The position numbers and the translations under genes are program-made. A DNA stretch of 64,000 bases from Ferrovibrio sp964218355. Its GTDB lineage: Bacteria; Pseudomonadota; Alphaproteobacteria; Ferrovibrionales; Ferrovibrionaceae. The notes under the pieces were generated by a model that did no database searches, was not told where the DNA came from, and saw nothing but the letters and a program-made list of their open reading frames with translations. This document shows positions 49,473-58,917 of this stretch, piece after piece (position 1 is the stretch's first letter; each line of letters starts with the position of its first letter). Location of the stretch: assembly GCF_964218355.1 (NCBI RefSeq), contig NZ_CAXPMC010000019.1, forward strand, positions 186,001 to 250,000, in the 5' to 3' direction.

Positions 49473-50917
49473 GTAACAAGGGTACCATTCTCGTTGCCGA
49501 CGACGACCGCTCGATCCGCACGGTGCTGGATCAGGCGCTCGGCCGGGTCGGCTACCAGGTGCGTTCCACCGGCAACGCCGCCACCCTGTGGCGGTGGTCG
49601 TCGGAAGGCGAGGGCGACCTGATCATCACCGACGTGGTGATGCCCGACGAGAATGGCCTCGACCTGCTGCCCCGAATCAAGCGCATCCGCCCGGACCTGC
49701 CGATCATCGTGATGAGCGCGCAGAAGACCCTGCTGACTGCGGTGAAGGCGGCCGAGCGCGGCGCCTATGACTACCTGCCGAAGCCTTTCGATCTGAAGGA
49801 ACTGCTGCGCGTCGTCGAACGGGCGATGAGCCAGCCGAAGAGCATGCCCTCCGACGAGGCACAGGCCGCCGCCGACGAGGAGAAGCTGCCGCTGATCGGC
49901 CGCTCGCCGGCGATGCAGGAAATCTACCGCGTGATGGCGCGCCTGATGGGTACCGACCTGACGGTGCTGATCTACGGCGAATCCGGCACCGGCAAGGAGC
50001 TGGTTGCGCGCGCCCTGCATGATTACGGCAAGCGCCGCAACGGGCCTTTCGTGGCCATCAACATGGCGGCGATCCCGCGCGAACTGATCGAAAGCGAGCT
50101 GTTCGGGCACGAGAAGGGCGCCTTCACCGGTGCCGCCAACCGTTATGCCGGCCGCTTCGAGCAGGCCGAGGGCGGCACGCTGTTCCTGGACGAAATCGGC
50201 GACATGCCGATCGAGGCGCAGACCCGCCTGCTGCGCGTGCTGCAGCAGGGCGAATACACCACGGTCGGCGGCCGCACGCCGATCCGCACCGATGTCCGCA
50301 TCGTGGCGGCCACCAACCGCGACCTACGTCAGGCCGTCAATCAGGGCCTGTTCCGCGAGGACCTGTTTTACCGCCTGAACGTCGTACCGCTGCGGCTGCC
50401 GCCGCTGCGGGAACGCAACGAGGATATTGCCGATCTGGTTCGGCATTTCCTCAACCAGGCGGGCGCCCAGGGGCTGCCCTCCAAGACCGTGTCGGCCGAG
50501 GCGATGGACCGGCTGCGCCGCTACCGCTGGCCGGGCAACGTGCGCGAACTGGAAAACCTGGTGCGCCGGCTGGGTGCCCTCTACGCCGAGGATGTGATCG
50601 GCGTAGAGGTGATCGAGAACGAGCTGGCCGAACCGCCGCAGGCCCCCCGCACCGCCGAGCCGAGCGAGGAGGAGACCCTGACCGGGGCCATCGAGCGGCA
50701 CCTGACCAAATTCTTCTCCGCCCAGGGCGACGACCTGCCGCCGCCCGGCCTGTATGACCGCATGCTGCGGGAGCTGGAAATCCCGCTGATTTCCCTCAGC
50801 CTGGCGGCCACCCGGGGCAACCAGATCAAGGCCGCCCACATGCTGGGCCTGAACCGCAACACCCTGCGCAAGAAGATCCGTGACCATAACATCCAGGTCA
50901 TCCGTGGCCTGAAATAA
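49469..50917 (+). CDS. ntrC: Nitrogen regulation response regulator NtrC
   Basis: Sigma-54-dependent activator, 482 residues. The receiver domain (1-120) has the phospho-acceptor Asp55 in IITDVVMPDENG. The AAA+ domain has the Walker A GESGTGKELVARALH, the sigma-54 contact loop GHEKGAFTGA, and Walker B-type GGTLFLDEIGDMP. The C-terminal Fis-like helix-turn-helix is LAATRGNQIKAAHMLGLNRNTLRKKI. All parts are intact, so it should activate nitrogen-assimilation promoters when phosphorylated by NtrB. Confidence 0.97.
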   Translation: MSNKGTILVADDDRSIRTVLDQALGRVGYQVRSTGNAATLWRWSSEGEGDLIITDVVMPDENGLDLLPRIKRIRPDLPIIVMSAQKTLLTAVKAAERGAYDYLPKPFDLKELLRVVERAMSQPKSMPSDEAQAAADEEKLPLIGRSPAMQEIYRVMARLMGTDLTVLIYGESGTGKELVARALHDYGKRRNGPFVAINMAAIPRELIESELFGHEKGAFTGAANRYAGRFEQAEGGTLFLDEIGDMPIEAQTRLLRVLQQGEYTTVGGRTPIRTDVRIVAATNRDLRQAVNQGLFREDLFYRLNVVPLRLPPLRERNEDIADLVRHFLNQAGAQGLPSKTVSAEAMDRLRRYRWPGNVRELENLVRRLGALYAEDVIGVEVIENELAEPPQAPRTAEPSEEETLTGAIERHLTKFFSAQGDDLPPPGLYDRMLRELEIPLISLSLAATRGNQIKAAHMLGLNRNTLRKKIRDHNIQVIRGLK

Positions 50918-50950
50918 CGACGGCCGTCCGGCCCGGACCCGGCCCGATGG

Positions 50951-50981
50951 CCGGGCCCGGATGGATGCCTGCCGGGCCCGG
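50951..50981. repeat. Two CCGGGCCCGG palindromes between ntrC and ntrY
   Basis: Identical 10-bp palindromes at 50951-50960 and 50972-50981 in the very GC-rich 108-bp gap between ntrC and ntrY. They could form small hairpins or one larger stem. No T-run follows, so termination is not indicated. Confidence 0.5.
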
Positions 50982-51025
50982 CTGGGCTATGATGGGCCCA
51001 TGCCCCGGATCGCGATTCACCAGAC

Positions 51026-53383
51026 ATGACCGACGAGACCCTTCCGGCGGGCGGCCCGCCGGCCGCCCCCACGCCGGGCGCCCGGCTGCTGCGGCGCGGG
51101 CTGGACTGGTTCCACCGCTACCGGCTGATCCGGCATATCGAGATCACCCTGGCCGTGCTGGCGCTGATCGGCGGCACGCTGACCTATCTGGCGATGACGC
51201 CGGGCGCCAACCAGGACCTGACCACCCGCGAGGTGCAGATCCTGCTGCTGACCGACCTTGTGGTGCTGCTGGGCCTGACCAGCCTGGTGGCCCGCCGGCT
51301 GGTCATCCTGTGGATGCAGCGGCGGCGCGGCGCCGCCGGCGCGCGGCTGCATGCCCGTCTGGTGGTGCTGTTCTCGGCAGTGGCGGCCCTGCCCACCGTG
51401 TTGATGACCGTGTTCGCCGTGCTGTTCTTCAATCTCGGCCTGCAGACATGGTTCAGCGACCGGGTCAACGCCGCGGTCAAGGCCTCGGTGGCGGTTGCCG
51501 AGGCGTATATCCAGGAACACCGCAAGACGATCCGCGCCGATGTGCTGGCGATGGCGCTGGACCTCAATCGCGAGGCGCCGCAGCTGACCCGGAATCCCTA
51601 TGCCTTCCAGCAGGCCGTGCGCCAGCTGTCGCGCCTGCGCGGGCTGGGTGAGGCCGTGGTCTTCACCTCGACCGGCGAGATCCTCGCCCGCAATGAACTA
51701 AGCCTGCTGATGGAGTTCGACCGGATTCCGACCGCGGCGGTCAAGGATGCCAATGCCGGGCAGGTGGTGATCATGACCGCCGAAACCGACGACCGGGTGC
51801 GGGCGCTGTTCAAGCTCGACGGCTATCTCGATGCCTATCTGTATGTCGGGCGCTTCATCGATAACCGGGTGCTTGCCGATCTCGAACGCACACGCAACGC
51901 GGCGGCGCAGTACAGCCGGCTGGAACAGGCGCGGTCGGCACTGGAAATCAACTTCGCCATCCTGTTCATGCTGATCTCGCTGCTGCTGCTGCTGGCGGCG
52001 ATCTGGTTCGGCCTGCTGATCGCCAACCGGCTGGTGACGCCAATCGGCGATGTGGTGATGGCCGCCGAGCGCATCCGTGCGGGCGACCTGACCGCGCGGG
52101 TGGCCGAGCTGGGCGATGAGGACGAAATCGCCACACTGGGACGGACTTTCAACCGCATGACCGGCCAGTTGGCCGCCCAGCAGTCGGAACTGATTGCCGC
52201 CAATCGCCAGCTGGACGAACGCCGCCGCTTCACCGAGACGGTGCTGGGCGGCGTCAGCGCCGGCGTGCTCGGCCTCGATCCGCAGGGACTGGTCACCCTG
52301 CCGAATCCCTCGGCGCTGGCCATGCTGCATCGGGATTTCGACAGCGTGGCCGGGCAGCCCTTTGCCGAGGTGGCGCCGGAGATGGCCGGCCTGCTGGACC
52401 AGCTCGCCGCCGATCCGGAGGCGGCAGTGGCCCATGACCAGGTGGTGCTGCGGCGCGACCAGACCAGCCGTACCCTGCTGGTGCGCATCGCCCGCGAGGT
52501 TACTGGCAACGAGCTGCTGGGCTATGTCGTCACCTTCGACGATGTCACCGAACTGGTGGCGGCGCAGCGCAATGCGGCCTGGGCCGATATCGCGCGGCGC
52601 ATCGCCCACGAGATCAAGAATCCGCTGACGCCGATCCAGCTGTCGGCGGAACGGCTGAAGCGCAAGTATCTCAAGGAAGTGCAGACCGATCCGGATGTCT
52701 TTGCGCAATGCACGGATACGATCATCCGCCAGGTCGGCGATATCGGACGCATGGTCGACGAATTCTCGATGTTCGCCCGCATGCCGCGGCCGGTCTACCG
52801 CGAGGAGGATATCGGCGAACTGGTGCGGCAGGCGGTCTTCCTGCAGCAGGTAGCGCGCCAAGATATCCGTTTCGAGAACGCGCAGACGGCAGAGCCGGTG
52901 AAGCTGAACTGCGATGCCCGGCAGATCGCCCAGGTGCTGACCAACCTGCTGCAGAATGCCATCGATGCCGTCGACGGCCGCGAACGGCCGGGAGACGGCA
53001 CCGCATTGCCCCTGGGTCATATCCGGGTCGACATGAAGGCCGATGGCGAAGCGGTGGAAATCCGGATTGTCGATAACGGACGCGGGCTGCCGCAGGAAAA
53101 CCGTGACCGGCTGTTCGAACCCTATGTCACCACCCGCAGCAAGGGGACCGGCCTGGGGCTGGCGATCGTGCGCAAGATCATTGAGGACCATGGCGGCAGC
53201 ATTGTTCTGGCCGATGCGGCGGGATTTGATCCCGATCTGAAAAATGGTAGCTTTGCGCGGATTCGGTTGCCGCGCATGCCGGCCCGCGCCAGTCATGAGG
53301 CGCCGGCCCGCGACGGTGCCGGGCAGGCTATCCGGGACGACATGGTGCAGCGTAAATCAGGTTCGGGCGGTCATGGCGCGTGA
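51026..53383 (+). CDS. ntrY: Membrane sensor kinase NtrY
   Basis: A 785-residue membrane histidine kinase paired with NtrX. Membrane helices lie near the N-terminus (ITLAVLALIGGTLTYLAM; ILLLTDLVVLLGLTSLVA; LVVLFSAVAALPTVLMTVFAVLFF) with a periplasmic region before a fourth (LFMLISLLLLLAAIWFGLLIANRL). Then come a HAMP domain (LVTPIGDVVMAAERIRAGDLTARV), a PAS domain, the H-box DIARRIAHEIKNPLTPIQLSAERL, and G-boxes VDNGRGLPQENRDRLF and KGTGLGLAIVRKI. NtrYX is linked to nitrogen, redox and envelope control in various alphaproteobacteria. It overlaps ntrX by 11 bp. Confidence 0.95.
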   Translation: MTDETLPAGGPPAAPTPGARLLRRGLDWFHRYRLIRHIEITLAVLALIGGTLTYLAMTPGANQDLTTREVQILLLTDLVVLLGLTSLVARRLVILWMQRRRGAAGARLHARLVVLFSAVAALPTVLMTVFAVLFFNLGLQTWFSDRVNAAVKASVAVAEAYIQEHRKTIRADVLAMALDLNREAPQLTRNPYAFQQAVRQLSRLRGLGEAVVFTSTGEILARNELSLLMEFDRIPTAAVKDANAGQVVIMTAETDDRVRALFKLDGYLDAYLYVGRFIDNRVLADLERTRNAAAQYSRLEQARSALEINFAILFMLISLLLLLAAIWFGLLIANRLVTPIGDVVMAAERIRAGDLTARVAELGDEDEIATLGRTFNRMTGQLAAQQSELIAANRQLDERRRFTETVLGGVSAGVLGLDPQGLVTLPNPSALAMLHRDFDSVAGQPFAEVAPEMAGLLDQLAADPEAAVAHDQVVLRRDQTSRTLLVRIAREVTGNELLGYVVTFDDVTELVAAQRNAAWADIARRIAHEIKNPLTPIQLSAERLKRKYLKEVQTDPDVFAQCTDTIIRQVGDIGRMVDEFSMFARMPRPVYREEDIGELVRQAVFLQQVARQDIRFENAQTAEPVKLNCDARQIAQVLTNLLQNAIDAVDGRERPGDGTALPLGHIRVDMKADGEAVEIRIVDNGRGLPQENRDRLFEPYVTTRSKGTGLGLAIVRKIIEDHGGSIVLADAAGFDPDLKNGSFARIRLPRMPARASHEAPARDGAGQAIRDDMVQRKSGSGGHGA

Positions 53384-54764
53384 CATTCTGATCGTCGACG
53401 ACGAGGCGGATATCCGCAATCTGATTGCCGGCATCCTGCAGGACGAAGGATACGAAACCCGCATGGCCGGGGATTCGGACGGGGCATTGCGCGAGATCGA
53501 TGCCCGGCGGCCGAATGCGGTGATCCTCGATATCTGGCTGCAGGGCAGCAGGCTGGACGGCCTCGAAATCCTCGACCGCATCATCAGCCAGCACAACACC
53601 GTTCCGGTGATCATGATTTCCGGTCATGGCAATATCGAGACGGCCGTTGCCGCCATCAAGCGCGGCGCCTACGACTATATCGAGAAGCCGTTCAAGAGCG
53701 ACCGGCTGCTGCTGGTCGTCGAACGCGCGCTGGAGCAGGCACGACTGAAGCGCGAGAACGAGGAACTGCGGCAGCGCTCCGGCGCCATCCTCGAACTGAT
53801 CGGACAGTCGCCGGCCATCATTGCCCTGCGCCAGGCGATCGAACGGGTGGCGCCGACCAACAGCCGCGTGCTGGTGTCGGGCCCGCCCGGTGCCGGCAAG
53901 GAACTGGCTGCCCGGCTGATCCACCAGCGCTCGCGCCGGGCCGGCGGCCCCTTCGTGGTGCTGAATGTGGCGGCGCTGACACCCGAACGCATGGACGAGG
54001 AGCTGTTCGGCGCCGAGGAGGCGCTGAACGGCCAGCGCCATCATCGGATCGGCGTGCTGGAAGCCGCCCATGGCGGCACGCTGTTTCTTGACGAAGTTGC
54101 CGAGATGCAGCCCGAGACACAGGCCAAGCTGCTGCGGGTGCTGACCGAGCAGAGCTTCGAGCGTGTTGGCGGGCGCACCCGCGTGCAGGTCGATGTACGG
54201 ATCGTTTCGGGCACGGCCCATGACCTGACCGCACGGGTGGGGCAGGGCATGTTCCGCCAGGATCTGTTCCACCGCCTGAATGTGGTTCCGCTGAAGGTGC
54301 CGGCATTGCGCGACCGGCGCGAGGACATACCGCTTCTGGTGAAGCATTTCGTGCAGGTCGAGGCGCAGCGTCAGGGCGTGGCGCAGCGCGAGCTGGCCGA
54401 GGATGCCCTGCTGGCCATGCAGTCGGCGGAATGGCCGGGCAATGTGCGCGAGCTGCGCAATGCGCTGGCCCGCCTGCTGATCCTGATGCCGGGCGAGCAG
54501 AAGGGCGCCATCCATGCCGACATGTTGCCCGCCGATCTCGGGGCGACGCCGCCGGTGGCTTTGCGGCCGGAAACCACCACCGAAGTGATGGCACTGCCGC
54601 TGCGCGATGCGCGCGAGATGTTCGAGCGCGAATACCTGCTGGCGCAGATCACCCGCTTTGGCGGCAATGTCTCGCGCACGGCCAGCTTCATAGGCATGGA
54701 GCGGTCGGCGCTGCATCGCAAGCTGAAGGCGCTGGGCGTGACCAATCTCGACCGTAACGGATAG
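53373..54764 (+). CDS. ntrX: Response regulator NtrX
   Basis: NtrC-family regulator partnered with NtrY, 463 residues. The receiver domain has Asp53 in VILDIWLQGS, the AAA+ Walker A is SGPPGAGKELAARLIH, Walker B GGTLFLDEVAEM, and the C-terminal Fis-type helix-turn-helix is GGNVSRTASFIGMERSALHRKLKALG. The sigma-54 loop GAFTGA is missing: after LFGAEE the sequence reads ALNGQRHHRIGVLEAAHGG. This is usual for NtrX, which therefore need not work with sigma-54. Its start overlaps the ntrY end. Confidence 0.94.
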   Translation: MARDILIVDDEADIRNLIAGILQDEGYETRMAGDSDGALREIDARRPNAVILDIWLQGSRLDGLEILDRIISQHNTVPVIMISGHGNIETAVAAIKRGAYDYIEKPFKSDRLLLVVERALEQARLKRENEELRQRSGAILELIGQSPAIIALRQAIERVAPTNSRVLVSGPPGAGKELAARLIHQRSRRAGGPFVVLNVAALTPERMDEELFGAEEALNGQRHHRIGVLEAAHGGTLFLDEVAEMQPETQAKLLRVLTEQSFERVGGRTRVQVDVRIVSGTAHDLTARVGQGMFRQDLFHRLNVVPLKVPALRDRREDIPLLVKHFVQVEAQRQGVAQRELAEDALLAMQSAEWPGNVRELRNALARLLILMPGEQKGAIHADMLPADLGATPPVALRPETTTEVMALPLRDAREMFEREYLLAQITRFGGNVSRTASFIGMERSALHRKLKALGVTNLDRNG

Positions 54765-54778
54765 GTGGAGGCAGCGCC

Positions 54779-56155
54779 ATGAAGGTGATCGTCTGCGGCG
54801 CCGGCCTGGTCGGCACCACCATTGCCCGCCAGCTTGCCGCGGAAGGCAACGAGGTGACGGTGATCGACCAGTCGGCCGAGCGTACCCACAAGGTGGCCGA
54901 AAGCTACGACCTGCGTGGCATCGTCGGCCATGCCTCCCACCCAGACGTGCTGGAACAGGCCGGCGCGGCGGATTCCGACATGCTGATCGCGGTCACCTTC
55001 GCCGACGAGGTGAACATGGTGGCCTGCGAGGTGGCGCATGCCCTGTTCAACGTGCCGACCAAGATCGCCCGCGTCCGCGCCCAGAGCTACCTGCAGCCGG
55101 AATGGTCGGACCTGTTCAACGAGAAGCATATCTCGATCGACTATATCATCTCGCCGGAGATCGAAGTCGCACGCGCCATTCACCGGCGCATCCTGACGCC
55201 AGGCGCTTTCGACATGATTCCCTTCGCCGGCGACAAGCTGCGCCTGATCGGCGTACGGCTCGGCGAGGAATGCCCGGTGCTGAACACGCCGCTGCGGCAG
55301 CTGACCGAGCTGTTTCCCGACCTTGGCATCAACATCTGCGGCATCAACCGCAACGGTTCGATGATCGTGCCCGATGCAGATGACCATATGGAGATCGCCG
55401 ACGAGGTCTATTTCTGCGCCCGGCCGGATCATGTGCAGCGCGCGATGCGGCTGTTCGGCCACGAGGAGCGCGAGGCCCGCCGGATCGTGATGTCCGGCGG
55501 CGGCAATATCGGCCTGTTCCTCGCCCGCGAGATCGAGGAGTCGCAGCCTTCGGTGATGCTGAAGATGATCGAAGCCAACAAGGCGCGCGCCGAGTTCATC
55601 GCCGGCCAGCTGCACAACACCGTGGTCCTGAATGGTGATGCGCTGGATATCGACATCCTCAACGAGGCCAAGGTGGGCTCGGCCGAGGCGATCATCGCAC
55701 TGACCAATGACGACGAGGTGAATATCCTGACCTCGCTGCTGGCCAAGCGGGCGGGCAGCCAGCGTGCGATCACCCTGGTCAACAACCCGGCCTACGAGAA
55801 CCTGATCGGATCGCTTGGCATCGATGTGGTGGTCAACCCGCGTTCGACCACGGTGTCGTCGATCCTGCAGCATGTGCGGCGCGGCCGCATCCGCGGCGTC
55901 TATTCGCTGCGCGACGGTGCCGCCGAAGTCATGGAAGCCGAAGCGGTCGAGACCAGCGCCCTGGTCGGGCAGCCGCTGCGCGAGCTGGATCTGCCGGCGG
56001 GCATGATGATCGGCGCGATCATCCGCGACGACGAGGTGATCATCGCCCGCAGCGACAGCGAGATCGAGGCGGGCGACCGCATCATCCTGTTCGTGCGCAA
56101 GGATGCCGTGAAGAAGGTCGAGAAGCTCTTCGCGGTCCGCCTCGAATTCTTCTGA
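54779..56155 (+). CDS. trkA: Trk potassium uptake regulatory protein TrkA
   Basis: Cytosolic NAD(H)-binding subunit of the Trk potassium channel, 458 residues in two RCK halves. The first Rossmann unit is KVIVCGAGLVGTTIARQLAAEGNEVTVID; the second starts RIVMSGGGNIGLFLAREIEE; each half ends in a TrkA_C domain (for example ALVGQPLRELDLPAGMMIGAIIRDDEVIIARSDSEIEAGDRIILF). No trkH/trkG is in the window. Position 15 bp after ntrX is conserved in alphaproteobacteria. Confidence 0.96.
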   Translation: MKVIVCGAGLVGTTIARQLAAEGNEVTVIDQSAERTHKVAESYDLRGIVGHASHPDVLEQAGAADSDMLIAVTFADEVNMVACEVAHALFNVPTKIARVRAQSYLQPEWSDLFNEKHISIDYIISPEIEVARAIHRRILTPGAFDMIPFAGDKLRLIGVRLGEECPVLNTPLRQLTELFPDLGINICGINRNGSMIVPDADDHMEIADEVYFCARPDHVQRAMRLFGHEEREARRIVMSGGGNIGLFLAREIEESQPSVMLKMIEANKARAEFIAGQLHNTVVLNGDALDIDILNEAKVGSAEAIIALTNDDEVNILTSLLAKRAGSQRAITLVNNPAYENLIGSLGIDVVVNPRSTTVSSILQHVRRGRIRGVYSLRDGAAEVMEAEAVETSALVGQPLRELDLPAGMMIGAIIRDDEVIIARSDSEIEAGDRIILFVRKDAVKKVEKLFAVRLEFF

Positions 56156-56179
56156 GTCCCGATCCGAAGGAAGGTTGCG

Positions 56180-57076
56180 ATGTCGCGCATCGCCTATGTC
56201 AATGGCCGCTATCTGCCCTATGCCCAGGCCGCCGTGCATGTGGAGGACCGCGGCTTCCAGTTCGCCGACGCGGTATACGAGGTGGTGGCGGTGGTCGGCG
56301 GCCGGCTGGTCGATGCCGAGGGGCATCTGGTCCGCCTGGAACGCAGTCTGGACGAACTGCGTATCCTGCGGCCGATGAGCCGCACAGCCCTGGCCATGGT
56401 GCTGGCCGAGACCGTGCGGCGCAACCGCGTGCAGACCGGCCATATCTATCTGCAGGTCAGCCGCGGCGCGGCGCGGCGGGAATTCGCCTTCCCGGCCGGC
56501 GTGTCGCCGACCGTGGTGGCGATCGCCCGCAATGTCGACATGACGAAGGCCGATGCCAGTGCCCGCCGGGGCGTGGCGGCCATCTCGCAGCCGGATATCC
56601 GCTGGGGCCGCTGCGACATCAAGACGGTGGGGCTGCTGGCCGCGGCCCTGGCCAAGCAGGCGGCGAAGGAAGCCGGCGCCTACGAGGCCTGGCTGGTCGA
56701 CCGCGACGGCTTCGTCACCGAGGGCAGTTCGTCCAATGCCTGGATCGTCACCGCCGACGGGGCCCTGGTCACCCGCCCGCTGGGTCATGCCATCCTGGGC
56801 GGCATCACCCGCAGCGCAGTGTTCGAGCTGGCCCGGCAGGAGGGGCTGCGGCTGGAGGAGCGGCCCTTCACCCTGACCGAGGCCCTGGCCGCCCGGGAGG
56901 CCTTCGTGACCTCCACCTCGTCCTATGTGATGCCGGTCACAAGCATCGACGGAAAGCCGGTGGGCAATGGCGGGCCGGGCCTGGTGGCGGGCCGGCTGCG
57001 GGCCATTTACGAGGCGCATTCGGCCAGTCATGGCGCGGGCCGGCCCGACTGGCAGGCGCAATTCCTCGCCCCCTGA
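56180..57076 (+). CDS. dat: D-amino acid aminotransferase
   Basis: PLP-dependent class IV aminotransferase, 298 residues. The start YVNGRYLPYAQAAVHVEDRGFQFADAVYEVV, the PLP Lys in GRCDIKTVGLLAAALAKQ, the Glu in DGFVTEGSSSNAWIV and the end FVTSTSSYVMPVTSID fit D-alanine transaminases, which make D-glutamate and D-alanine for peptidoglycan. A branched-chain aminotransferase is a weaker alternative. It is conserved between trkA and hfq in many relatives. Confidence 0.9.
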   Translation: MSRIAYVNGRYLPYAQAAVHVEDRGFQFADAVYEVVAVVGGRLVDAEGHLVRLERSLDELRILRPMSRTALAMVLAETVRRNRVQTGHIYLQVSRGAARREFAFPAGVSPTVVAIARNVDMTKADASARRGVAAISQPDIRWGRCDIKTVGLLAAALAKQAAKEAGAYEAWLVDRDGFVTEGSSSNAWIVTADGALVTRPLGHAILGGITRSAVFELARQEGLRLEERPFTLTEALAAREAFVTSTSSYVMPVTSIDGKPVGNGGPGLVAGRLRAIYEAHSASHGAGRPDWQAQFLAP

Positions 57077-57126
57077 CCGCGCCGGGCGTTTTGCCGCAAC
57101 CCGCGCTTTTTTCCCGCGCCATTGTT

Positions 57127-57262
57127 TTGCCACTTTGGCCGCTTAGTGTATTACTCTGGGCATTCCGGAGGGACGGTCGTCCCGCCGGAATGCCAAAGGC
57201 GCCGCAACCAAGACGGTCCGGGCAGAAATCAAAAACAATAACAATGACATAAGAAAAGAAAG
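57127..57262 (+). promoter_or_regulatory. hfq promoter and structured, A-rich leader
   Basis: Candidate promoter: -35 TTGCCA (57127-57132), 16-bp spacer, -10 TATTAC (57149-57154), placing the start near 57161. At that point lies a strong inverted repeat, GGCATTCCGG (57159-57168) with CCGGAATGCC (57185-57194), extended inward by GGGACG/CGTCCC. From 57226 to 57262 the leader is almost pure A-rich triplets (AAA, TCA, AAA, ACA, ATA, ACA...), running into the ribosome site GAAAGG. A-rich triplet tracts are the target of the distal face of Hfq, so autocontrol is plausible. Confidence 0.65.
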
Positions 57263-57273
57263 GTCTATCAACT

Positions 57274-57540
57274 ATGGCCGCCGACAAGCCTCAGAACGTC
57301 CAGGACGTTTTCCTCAACCACATCCGCAAGACCAAGACCCCCGTCACCGTTTTCCTGGTGAACGGCGTCAAGCTGCAGGGCATCATCAGCTGGTTCGACA
57401 ATTTCTCGGTGCTGCTGCGCCGGGACGGCCACATGCAGCTGGTCTACAAGCATGCCATTTCCACGGTCATGCCGTCCGGCCCGATCCAGCTGTTCGACCC
57501 GGCCGCGCAGGGCCAGGGCGCCAGCCAGGGTGAAGGCTGA
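57274..57540 (+). CDS. hfq: RNA chaperone Hfq
   Basis: Hexameric Sm-like RNA chaperone that pairs small RNAs with mRNAs, 88 residues. Sm1 motif VFLNHIRKTKTPVTVFLVNGVKLQGIISWFDNFSVLLRRDG, Sm2 motif LVYKHAISTVMPSGPI with the YKHA signature of bacterial Hfq. The C-terminal tail is short (about 18 residues, Gln/Gly-rich), as in other alphaproteobacteria. It lies between dat and hflX, 197 bp downstream of dat. Confidence 0.97.
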   Translation: MAADKPQNVQDVFLNHIRKTKTPVTVFLVNGVKLQGIISWFDNFSVLLRRDGHMQLVYKHAISTVMPSGPIQLFDPAAQGQGASQGEG

Positions 57541-57627
57541 GCCGCGGGCCGTCTGCCCGCCGACCATCCGGGAGCTGTACAACGTTTGCTGACTTCTGAT
57601 CATGACACTGGCGGACAAGGGCTCGCG

Positions 57628-58917
57628 ATGCGGGCCCTTGTTCTGCATCCGGCATTGCGCTCGGCCCAGAAGGCGCCGGCCGGCAGCGACCGCCGCCAGC
57701 CGGAAGCGCGGCTGGAAGAGGCTGCCGGACTGGCTGCCGCCATCGACCTGCAGGTCGTGCGCAGCGAACTGGTCTGGGTTTCGGCCTGGCGGCCGGCAAC
57801 CCTGATCGGGCCCGGCAAGGTCGAGGAACTGGCGGCCTGGATTGCCGAAAACCCGGTCGATGTGGTGATCGTCGATGCCGCCGTCACCCCGGTCCAGCAG
57901 CGCAACCTGGAACGCGCGCTGAAGGCCAAGGTGATCGACCGCACCGGGCTTATTCTTGAAATCTTCGGTGCCCGCGCCCGCACCCGCGAGGGCCGGCTGC
58001 AGGTCGAACTGGCGCATCTCAACTACCAGCGGTCCCGCCTGGTGCGGTCCTGGACCCACCTGGAACGCCAGCGCGGCGGCTTCGGCTTCCTCGGCGGCCC
58101 GGGCGAAAGCCAGCTGGAAATCGACCGCCGCCTGATCGGCGAACGCATCGCCCGCATCAAGGCGGATCTCGAGCATGTGGTGAATACCCGTTCGCTGCAC
58201 CGCCGGGCGCGCCAGAAGGTGCCGTATCCGGTGGTGGCTCTGGTCGGCTATACCAATGCCGGCAAGTCGACGCTGTTCAACCGGCTGACCGCGGCCGAGG
58301 TTTTTGCCAAGGATCTGCTGTTTGCGACGCTGGACCCGACCATGCGCACCGTGCGCCTGCCGTCGGGCCGCAACGTGATCCTCAGCGACACGGTGGGCTT
58401 CATTTCCGATCTGCCCACCCATCTGGTGGCGGCCTTCCGCGCCACGCTGGAAGAGGTGATCGCTGCCGATGTGATCCTGCATGTGCGCGACATGTCGCAT
58501 CCGGACTGCGCGGCCCAGGCCGCCGATGTGCGGGATGTGCTGCAGTCGCTCGGTATCGGCGAGGACAGCCGGCATCGCATGCTGGAGGCCTGGAACAAGG
58601 CTGACCGGCTGGAGCCCGAGGCCCGTGCCAACCTGCAGAACCAGGCGGCCCGGCAGGAGAATGCCATCGCATTGTCGGCGCTGGACGGGCAGGGCTGTGA
58701 CACGCTGCTGCAACGGATCGATGCCATGCTGGCCGATGACCGGGTCGAGCTGGATCTGACCGTCGATGCGGCGGACGGGGCGGCCATTGCCTGGCTGCAC
58801 AGGCACGGCGAGGTTCTGGACATGCGGGAAGATAACGGGCGGCTGAAACTGTCGGTCGCCATGACCCAGGCCGAGGCCGGGAAGTGGCAGAAGCGCCAGC
58901 ACGGCAGCCCGGCATGA
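57628..58917 (+). CDS. hflX: GTPase HflX
   Basis: Ribosome-associated GTPase of 429 residues, known elsewhere to split stalled ribosomes under stress. N-terminal HflX domain with IGPGKVEELAAWI and LILEIFGARARTREGRLQVELAHLNYQRSRLVRSWTHLERQRGGFGFLGGPGESQLE, helical linker, then the G domain: G1 GYTNAGKST, G3 DTVGFISDLP, G4 NKAD. The ATG at 57628 is used; the frame runs to a TTG at 57586. It is typically next to hfq. Its stop overlaps the next gene by 4 bp. Confidence 0.95.
   Translation: MRALVLHPALRSAQKAPAGSDRRQPEARLEEAAGLAAAIDLQVVRSELVWVSAWRPATLIGPGKVEELAAWIAENPVDVVIVDAAVTPVQQRNLERALKAKVIDRTGLILEIFGARARTREGRLQVELAHLNYQRSRLVRSWTHLERQRGGFGFLGGPGESQLEIDRRLIGERIARIKADLEHVVNTRSLHRRARQKVPYPVVALVGYTNAGKSTLFNRLTAAEVFAKDLLFATLDPTMRTVRLPSGRNVILSDTVGFISDLPTHLVAAFRATLEEVIAADVILHVRDMSHPDCAAQAADVRDVLQSLGIGEDSRHRMLEAWNKADRLEPEARANLQNQAARQENAIALSALDGQGCDTLLQRIDAMLADDRVELDLTVDAADGAAIAWLHRHGEVLDMREDNGRLKLSVAMTQAEAGKWQKRQHGSPA

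Noticed and set aside
50951..50981. Paired CCGGGCCCGG palindromes as an ntrC terminator
   Set aside because: There is no T-run on the coding strand, and ntrY follows in the usual operon order. Kept only as a repeat.
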